From Abyssisolibacter fermentans (GTDB taxonomy: Bacteria > Bacillota > Clostridia > Tissierellales > MCWD3): a stretch of 32,308 nucleotides of DNA. Each line of letters begins with the position of its first letter. Positions within the stretch are counted from its first letter, which is position 1. The translations under genes and the position numbers were made by a program. The notes beneath the pieces were generated by a model, which was given only the letters and a program-made list of their open reading frames with translations, did not search any database and was not told where the DNA came from. The stretch covers positions 1 through 32,308 of the forward strand of contig NZ_LOHE01000070.1 of NCBI RefSeq assembly GCF_001559865.1, written 5' to 3'. Positions 26,725-32,308 of the stretch are shown here, piece after piece.

Positions 26725-26760
26725 GTGTATTATTTACAAAATAATTCTTGTAAGATTTAA
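26725..26760 (+). CDS. Possible 11-codon leader ORF
   Basis: AGGAGG (26713-26718) with six-base spacing precedes GTG at 26725, which reads MYYLQNNSCKI and a TAA stop. The ribosome site is as good as any in the window, and it lies at the very 5' end of the peptidase transcript. It may be a regulatory leader peptide; no codon run suggests attenuation. Existence as a translated ORF is uncertain. Confidence 0.35.
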   Translation: MYYLQNNSCKI

Positions 26761-26860
26761 GGAGTAAATTATAATAGATGCACTGTGGACAAACTCCACT
26801 TCACCCATAAATAGTAAATCTATAATAATTATTAGCTAAGTAAGTCACTAATAAATTTTC

Positions 26861-26889
26861 AATCCCCTATGTTACAAACATAGGAGATT
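26861..26889 (+). promoter_or_regulatory. Hairpin just before the peptidase ribosome site
   Basis: AATCCCCTATGT (26861-26872) and ACATAGGAGATT (26878-26889) form a 12-bp stem with one mismatch and a five-base loop. The ribosome site AAGGAGG starts at the next base. There is no T-run, so a role in translation control or mRNA stability is more likely than termination (inference). Confidence 0.55.
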
Positions 26890-26901
26890 AAGGAGGAAAT
26901 C

Positions 26902-28944
26902 ATGAACAAAAATAAATTTAATATTAGCATTACTGCTGTAATAATAATAATTCTACTAATGTTTATATTTGTATCAAATGGCAGTAACTCTGATGTAAAA
27001 AAAATAAATGAATATTTAACAAGTGACGAATGTAATGGAAGGCTGACAGGAACACTTGGCAATGAAAATGCACAAGCTTTTATTGAATCATACTTCAAAA
27101 ACTTAAAACTTGAATCTTTAATAACTATTTCTTACTTACATCCATATCAACATAAATTTCACGACTTTAATAACTCGGAAATCGAGTTGAATATAAAAAC
27201 ATCAGATGGCAAAGTCAAAAAATTCAAATACGGAATTGACTTTATGCCTAATTACTTCACAGAAAAACTGGATATAACTCACAAGATAAGTAAAACTCCA
27301 AAGCAGGACTGCTTTCTATTACTTGATGATAGAAAGAGTTTAAAGCCTGAATACTGCTATAATACAAGGGGAATATTCTATAGGAAAGATAGTTTTATGA
27401 AAAACATAAGAATATCTGACAAAGCACCTATTATACAGATTAGTGAAAATCTCTATGACTATATCAATACTAATGACAACTGTGAAATTTCACTAAAATT
27501 TAATCTACCTGCTAAAAACATAACAGCTAATAATGTAATAGCAAAGATTTCAGGTGAAAATAATAAAAATGCCATAATATTATCAGCTCACTTTGACCAT
27601 GTTGGTAAATCAGGTAAAGACATCTACAGAGGTGCTTTAGACAACAGCTCAGGAATGTCTGTATTATTAAACTTAGCTCAAAAATTAAAGGAATATTCAT
27701 CAGAGAACACTCTTGATCAAGATATAATTTTTTGCTCATTTAATGGTGAAGAAAGCGGAAGACACGGAAGCAAAGCATTTGTAAAACAACTCTTAAAATC
27801 AAATACATATGAAAATATATATAATATAAATTTTGATTGTATAGGTACCTCTGATAAAGTCATTATGTCCAGTCAAAATAAAGATAGCGAACTTGTCACT
27901 GATATTACAGCTTGTCTTGAAAATAAAAATTACACCTGTAGCGTTAGTCAATTTGAATCTGATCAAGATAGTTTTAGTAGTAACAGCATATGTGCCATAG
28001 GTATATCAACAGAATTTCCAAGTGGTATTCTGCACACAAAACGAGATACAATTGACAAGCTAAACATAGATAGCATTGAAAACTTTTCTGAGCATATATT
28101 TACTTTTATAACTAAAAACAGCAATAAGACATATGCTTTTGATAATACCATTTCATGTAAAGTAGATGAGACTATAGAAGATACTAAGATAGATCGTGAT
28201 TTTATAGATAAAAAATTTGAATTAGGTAAAGATTTAAATATTAATCAATACAAATTTGTCATGCTTGATAATGACAAACTCCCCACAGAAATTACACGTG
28301 ATGAAATAACTTATAACAATATATCAGATTTTAAAGAAGTTTTTACAAGTTCCACAATTCCAAATAAAATCGATAACTATATATTTGATAGTATTACATT
28401 ATCGTGTCATGATTTTCCTGAGTCAATACAGGGTAAAGTTGATAAAATATATACTTTTGAAGATTTTAGTACTGCCAACATTCATAATTTTGAATTAACT
28501 TATAAAAATGATACAGAAGGCAAATTTTTAAAGCTAGACATTACAAAACTTTATCCCGAAGATAAAGTCGAATCTGTTGAAGATTATTGTCAGCCTCACG
28601 ATAAAGAAGCGCTTATTAAAATGCTAAAAACTAAATACAAAGATAAAAAAATTGATATACCAGAAAATTATTTTGAAAAAGTTGAATCGTCTGTAAGCAA
28701 ATATTCAATAGTATATCATAAAGCAAACGGTAAAAAACACATTGTAGAAACAGCTGGAATATTATCAACTGATGTTGACAATTATATCATAATAGTAGAT
28801 AGATATAGAAAAGGAACTCGTGTGATTAATGGAATAGAAAAGGAAGTACAGTATACAGATTGGTTTGATAATTCTTTTGATGAAACTAAGGAATTCATAG
28901 AAAAGGTAAATATTAAGAAGATATTTGATAATTTGTTTTCTTAA
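26902..28944 (+). CDS. Membrane-anchored M28-family zinc metallopeptidase
   Basis: 680 residues. An N-terminal signal anchor (ITAVIIIILLMFIFV) has no lipobox cysteine, so the protein is likely exported and membrane-tethered. The M28 zinc ligands are all visible: His230-x-Asp232 in SAHFDHVGKSG, bridging Asp247 in GALDNSSGMS, Glu283-Glu284 in FNGEESGRHG, Asp312 in NFDCIG and His378 in GILHTKRDT. The family includes aminopeptidases. A further ~290 residues at the C-terminus match nothing I recognise. It is the only plus-strand gene in the window, with its own promoter, ATG preceded by AAGGAGGAAATC, and no partner genes. Confidence 0.88.
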   Translation: MNKNKFNISITAVIIIILLMFIFVSNGSNSDVKKINEYLTSDECNGRLTGTLGNENAQAFIESYFKNLKLESLITISYLHPYQHKFHDFNNSEIELNIKTSDGKVKKFKYGIDFMPNYFTEKLDITHKISKTPKQDCFLLLDDRKSLKPEYCYNTRGIFYRKDSFMKNIRISDKAPIIQISENLYDYINTNDNCEISLKFNLPAKNITANNVIAKISGENNKNAIILSAHFDHVGKSGKDIYRGALDNSSGMSVLLNLAQKLKEYSSENTLDQDIIFCSFNGEESGRHGSKAFVKQLLKSNTYENIYNINFDCIGTSDKVIMSSQNKDSELVTDITACLENKNYTCSVSQFESDQDSFSSNSICAIGISTEFPSGILHTKRDTIDKLNIDSIENFSEHIFTFITKNSNKTYAFDNTISCKVDETIEDTKIDRDFIDKKFELGKDLNINQYKFVMLDNDKLPTEITRDEITYNNISDFKEVFTSSTIPNKIDNYIFDSITLSCHDFPESIQGKVDKIYTFEDFSTANIHNFELTYKNDTEGKFLKLDITKLYPEDKVESVEDYCQPHDKEALIKMLKTKYKDKKIDIPENYFEKVESSVSKYSIVYHKANGKKHIVETAGILSTDVDNYIIIVDRYRKGTRVINGIEKEVQYTDWFDNSFDETKEFIEKVNIKKIFDNLFS

Positions 28945-29130
28945 AAATCATGACATTAAACAAAATAGTTTACATCACGTTAATATAGGCTTCTATATAT
29001 TTGATATTGTTGCCATCCTTTGTAAGTGAGGTGGACTTATTACTTTTTGATTCAGGATTTGTTTTTAACTAAAAAAACAATAAGCAGACCCTAAATACCT
29101 GCTACAATAACTACTACAACCAAAATACTA
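28945..29130. other. Intergenic stretch after the peptidase gene
   Basis: No ORF with a ribosome site and no strong terminator hairpin are seen; only an A/T-only stem around 29059-29080. Confidence 0.4.
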
Positions 29131-29252
29131 ACTAGGCAAGTATCTGAGGTTTCTTTGTAGGGTGAATTCAACAGGCAGTCTTATCATCGCTTTTACACTA
29201 TAAATAAGAACTGCCTGTTGTCTGAACCAGCAACAATTCTCAGATACTTGCC
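29131..29252. repeat. Structured dispersed element, copy A (next to CRISPR trailer end)
   Basis: About 122 bases with two nested stems. The outer stem is a perfect 14-bp inverted repeat, GGCAAGTATCTGAG (29135-29148) with CTCAGATACTTGCC (29239-29252). The inner stem is CAACAGGCAGTCTTAT (29169-29184) with ATAAGAACTGCCTGTTG (29204-29220), with one bulged base. Between the stems lie GTTTCTTTGTAGGGTGAATT on the left and TCTGAACC on the right, both shared with copy B at 4185-4376, as is the loop word ATCGC-TTTTA. It could be a miniature mobile repeat or a non-coding RNA gene; the coding strand is unknown. Confidence 0.72.
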
Positions 29253-29364
29253 CTTTCCATTTAGTAATGAATCACAATCATGTAATAACTTCGCACTCAC
29301 AAAGGCTTACCTAACTATTTAACAATCTTTTTGAACTCTTATTACAAAAGTAGCTTCTTAGCAT

Positions 29365-29390
29365 ACAAAAAAGCATACTTAAATGTATGC
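29365..29390 (-). terminator. Terminator-like hairpin at the distal end of the CRISPR array
   Basis: GCATAC (29373-29378) and GTATGC (29385-29390) form a six-bp stem with a six-base loop. On the minus strand it is followed by TTTTTTG. It begins four bases past the last, degenerate repeat, so it fits the end of a minus-strand pre-crRNA. Confidence 0.6.
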
Positions 29391-29394
29391 CATC

Positions 29395-31313
29395 AATTTA
29401 ATACATCCAATGTTCAGGTTAAACTTACAAGAACTATAAAACAATATGTGATTTTTTCCAATTTCAATACATCCAATGTTAAGGTTAAACATAGTTAACT
29501 TGTTTACTGCTGTTGTCATATCCTATTTCAATACATCCAATGTTAAGGTTAAACCTTGGAAAGTTAGTTCCATATTCTTCAATGTCTTTAATTTCAATAC
29601 ATCCAATGTTAAGGTTAAACTTACTTATTTAAATATGGATAAGCCTTTAAAAACCAATTATCCAATGTTAAGGTTAAACTTAGAAACAGATATGTATATT
29701 ACACCTAGACAAAATTTCAATACATCCAATGTTAAGGTTAAACTAATCTCCTCTATTTTTTCAATTGTACTATTCTTATTTCAATACATCCAATGTTAAG
29801 GTTAAACAGAATATGAAGTATTAGATTATTGTGAATCTGCATAATTTCAATACATCCAATGTTAAGGTTAAACAAAATTGTAATTGTGCTAATGCTTGAT
29901 TTACCTTATTTCAATACATCCAATGTTAAGGTTAAACACAACAGTAAAAACAGTTCCAAAAGAACGTTTTAATATTTCAATACATCCAATGTTAAGGTTA
30001 AACATCATTACCCCAAAACAATTTTTTAGATTTACTAAATTTCAATACATCCAATGTTAAGGTTAAACGAACAAATAGATACTTTTACGTCGTTTCTGAC
30101 AGGATTTCAATACATCCAATGTTAAGGTTAAACATCATGAATTCTTTTATTACGTGTTTCATATATCGATTTCAATACATCCAATGTTAAGGTTAAACTT
30201 TTATTTGCCTTTGCAATTCCTCGTTGTAATGTAGATTTCAATACATCCAATGTTAAGGTTAAACCGGCACCCAATCAGGAACATCTATGCTGATATTATA
30301 TTTCAATACATCCAATGTTAAGGTTAAACTCGGATTAATTTAGGTAAAAAAGATAAACAAAAATTATTTCAATACATCCAATGTTAAGGTTAAACTAGTC
30401 CACTTCATAGCACCACAAATCCCCGTTCGCATTTCAATACATCCAATGTTAAGGTTAAACAAATAAAGATAAAAGCTTTTTAAGTTATATTCCTATATTT
30501 CAATACATCCAATGTTAAGGTTAAACCCGGAATGTGATGGCTGGGAGGAGGAATTTTAAAAATTTCAATACATCCAATGTTAAGGTTAAACAGATAATAA
30601 CATTATTGAAAACAAAGTAATATTGCAATTTCAATACATCCAATGTTAAGGTTAAACTAATGAGTTTAGTTGAAAAATTGAGACAATTATGTTCATTTCA
30701 ATACATCCAATGTTAAGGTTAAACATATAGAAGTTAAGCACAAAAGCAAAGAAATGATATATTTCAATACATCCAATGTTAAGGTTAAACTACCGCTGAG
30801 TATCCATCTATACCACCAAAAACAAAATTTCAATACATCCAATGTTAAGGTTAAACATAAAGTAATAAGGAGGTATTAAAATGTTATATGATTTCAATAC
30901 ATCCAATGTTAAGGTTAAACAGGAAATCAAGACTATTATTGTGAATAACAATGACGATTTCAATACATCCAATGTTAAGGTTAAACGCTAATACAATTAG
31001 ACAGCACGATGATAAAAAATGAATTTCAATACATCCAATGTTAAGGTTAAACTATTCCGCTTGGAACGCAAGTAATTGTTGTATTCGAATTTCAATACAT
31101 CCAATGTTAAGGTTAAACAATTTAGTGACCCTTGGTGATGCTCCAAGTTGAAAATTTCAATACATCCAATGTTAAGGTTAAACGCTTTAGTCATCAATAA
31201 AGTATCACCACATACTTATATTTCAATACATCCAATGTTAAGGTTAAACGTTCTTCACCTATCGTAGCTCCTATCGTAGCTCCATTTCAATACATCCAAT
31301 GTTAAGGTTAAAC
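29395..31313 (-). CRISPR. CRISPR array, 30 repeats and 29 spacers
   Basis: The 30-bp repeat reads on plus ATTTCAATAC-ATCCAATGTT-AAGGTTAAAC. Repeat starts run from 29395 (degenerate, 3 mismatches), 29461, 29525, 29591, 29650 (5' third degenerate) and 29714 to 31284, with a 64-67 bp period and 34-37 bp spacers. On the minus strand the repeat begins GTTTAACC and ends ATTGAAAT, the typical 8-base crRNA 5' tag of clostridial type I-B (and some type III) repeats. Decayed repeats and a terminator on the left, and an AT-rich leader on the right, also support minus-strand transcription. The newest spacers should be near 31284. No cas genes are in the window, so the effector must be elsewhere. Confidence 0.98.
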
Positions 31314-31500
31314 TACTGAAAAATGCACATTTGTAATAGTGTCCAATTACTTCTAACACTACTAATAATCACATTTGTTCAATTTTCGTCCGTACGACTG
31401 ATATTTTTTTGTCAATCAGTTTAATTTTGCTTATAATCGTTGATTTTTCAATACTTGTATCAGTTTTGTTTTTTTTATACATCCGGACATTTTGAATTTT
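31314..31500 (-). promoter_or_regulatory. Probable CRISPR leader
   Basis: AT-rich, gene-free sequence directly next to the conserved end of the array; the leader length is not defined by the sequence. Two fragments of the repeat occur inside it: TTTCAATAC (31446-31454) and ATACATCC (31477-31484). A small CTGAT...ATCAG palindrome lies near 31398-31419. I do not see a convincing -35/-10 pair on the minus strand. Confidence 0.6.
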
Positions 31501-31821
31501 AATTTTCTTTTTAATTCTTTTAAATCGTGATATTTACACAAATAATCGTTTTAAGAAGTATTAAAAATTTATATTCGAATATTTAGATAATAATAATTTT
31601 ATTTAATTATATTAATTTATGATATTTATTTATCAATGTTTTGATTCATTTATATAATTTACAACATTATAATTTTAGCACAATCTATAGTTTTTGTCAA
31701 AATCAGGTTGTTGTTTCTATCATTATTAAAATCTATTCCTCATATACCTTATGTCGCCGACCCATTATTTTTTCATTATTGGAATCGACGACATTTCATT
31801 TGATTTTTTAAATGTTAATAT
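31501..31821. other. Very AT-rich intergenic stretch with a GC-richer hairpin
   Basis: No gene. A 10-bp inverted repeat, ATGTCGCCGA (31751-31760) and TCGACGACAT (31785-31794), stands out. Its single irregular pair is a G-U wobble if read on the minus strand but an A-C mismatch on plus, favouring a minus-strand RNA structure. It lies about 27 bases past the stop of the partial gene and may be its 3' end, although no T-run follows. Confidence 0.5.
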
Positions 31822-32308
31822 TTAATGAGTTCCCATTACCTCGTAGTCATCTGATGCTTTTTCGTCTGCTCTGTAGAATACTATGTCACCGAATTCAAGT
31901 TTGAATTCTATGGTATTTTCTGGTGCTTTTAAATCGAATCCGTCTTTTACTGTACTATTTCCTTCTATCTGCCACATGTTACAATTTGGTGTATCTCTGT
32001 AGCTTAGTACTGGGTTTTCAAAATCTTTATTTTTTACTGTTCTTATATCAAAGTTCACTATTATAAATCCCTTTCTCAGCCAAAAGTCTTCTTTGAAATC
32101 TATTCCATTGTGTGTTCTTGCATATTCTATTACATCAAATTTTGGCTCACATGCATATACGTCGTTTGGAAGATAGTATTCTCCATACCAATGCTGTACT
32201 GATTTTTTTACTCTTTGTTTATCTACTGTTGATGGTAAGTTTTCTGTGTTTCCTATAAAGGTTCTAACCCATCTTGCTAGTATTATGTCATCATGGAAGC
32301 CTATTGAA
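31822..32308 (-). CDS. Partial unrecognised protein (C-terminal 162 residues)
   Basis: The minus-strand frame is open from the window edge to a TAA-type stop at 31822. An internal GTG at 32058 could be mistaken for a start, but the frame continues upstream without a stop. The visible part contains FHDDIILARWVRTFIGNTEN, HWYGEYYLPNDVYACEPKFD, DFWLRKGFIIVNFDIRTVKN and ends in DDYEVMGTH. It is rich in aromatic and acidic residues with no membrane segment, and reads like a beta-rich domain. I do not recognise the family, and it does not look like a Cas protein. It lies upstream of the CRISPR leader on the same strand as array transcription. The N-terminal part is outside the window. Confidence 0.7.
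   Translation of the reverse strand, partial: SIGFHDDIILARWVRTFIGNTENLPSTVDKQRVKKSVQHWYGEYYLPNDVYACEPKFDVIEYARTHNGIDFKEDFWLRKGFIIVNFDIRTVKNKDFENPVLSYRDTPNCNMWQIEGNSTVKDGFDLKAPENTIEFKLEFGDIVFYRADEKASDDYEVMGTH

Noticed and set aside
26859-27098. 79-residue minus-strand ORF
   Set aside because: Antisense to the start of the M28-like peptidase; no ribosome site or recognisable features.
29476-29799. 107-residue plus-strand ORF rich in NTSNVKVK repeats
   Set aside because: It is a translation of CRISPR repeats and spacers; the repeated peptide follows the array period and there is no ribosome site.
30997-31197. 66-residue minus-strand ORF with LTLDVLKF repeats
   Set aside because: Also made of CRISPR repeat units, not a gene.
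31314-31420. Search for a strong -35/-10 promoter in the CRISPR leader
   Set aside because: TTGACA and TTGAAC words exist on the minus strand, but no -10 lies at proper spacing, so no promoter was called.
32059-32308. Intergenic space upstream of a 78-residue gene starting at 32058
   Set aside because: The GTG at 32058 is internal; the same frame is open to the window edge, so this is part of one larger partial gene.
31822-32308. Partial gene as a Cas protein
   Set aside because: No Cas motif (HD, GGDD, RAMP glycine-rich loop, ferredoxin-like Cas5/6 patterns) is visible in the available 162 residues.

Overview
The window looks like a chromosomal segment of a low-GC, spore-forming Firmicute, most likely a Clostridia/Tissierellia-type anaerobe. 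The evidence is the AT-rich DNA, strong AGGAGG ribosome sites with many GTG/TTG starts, a T-box leader, an L21 leader, a Prp protease with a Prp-cleavable L27, a SpoIVFA/SpoIVFB pair, and the mreBCD-PBP2-minCDE order. I cannot name the species from sequence alone.

Layout. Nearly everything from 1 to 26377 is on the minus strand, so transcription runs right to left. From right to left this block holds: a membrane protein (DUF4321), maf, radC and mreB-mreC-mreD-mrdA (elongasome). Next come minC-minD-minE (division-site selection), mgsA, spoIVFA-spoIVFB (sigma-K activation), a radical SAM protein with its DUF2344 partner, and rng. A consensus promoter and L21 leader then drive rplU-prp-rpmA, followed by obgE, yhbY, a small unknown ORF, nadD-yqeK-rsfS, a T-box leader, leuS, a YheO/DauR-like regulator and ridA. 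A frameshifted transposase fragment lies at the left edge.

The right part (26378-32308) is accessory. It has one plus-strand gene, a membrane-anchored M28-type metallopeptidase with its own promoter, a possible 11-codon leader ORF and a hairpin next to its ribosome site. Then come a structured intergenic element and a CRISPR array of 30 repeats (29395-31313). Three clues indicate the array is transcribed on the minus strand from an AT-rich leader on its right: the repeat ends in ATTGAAAT on that strand, the left-end repeats are degenerate, and a terminator-like hairpin abuts the left end. No cas gene is visible in the window. A partial, unrecognised protein gene runs off the right edge.

Points that stand out: a related structured element occurs twice (4185-4376 and 29131-29252), and one copy sits between the T-box and leuS. 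The leuS T-box has a specifier region that can be read as Phe or Leu. PBP2 is unusually long. The CRISPR leader contains fragments of the repeat. Two spacers look like gene-start regions. I found no clear multi-gene novel defence system; the dispersed structured element is the best candidate for something undescribed.
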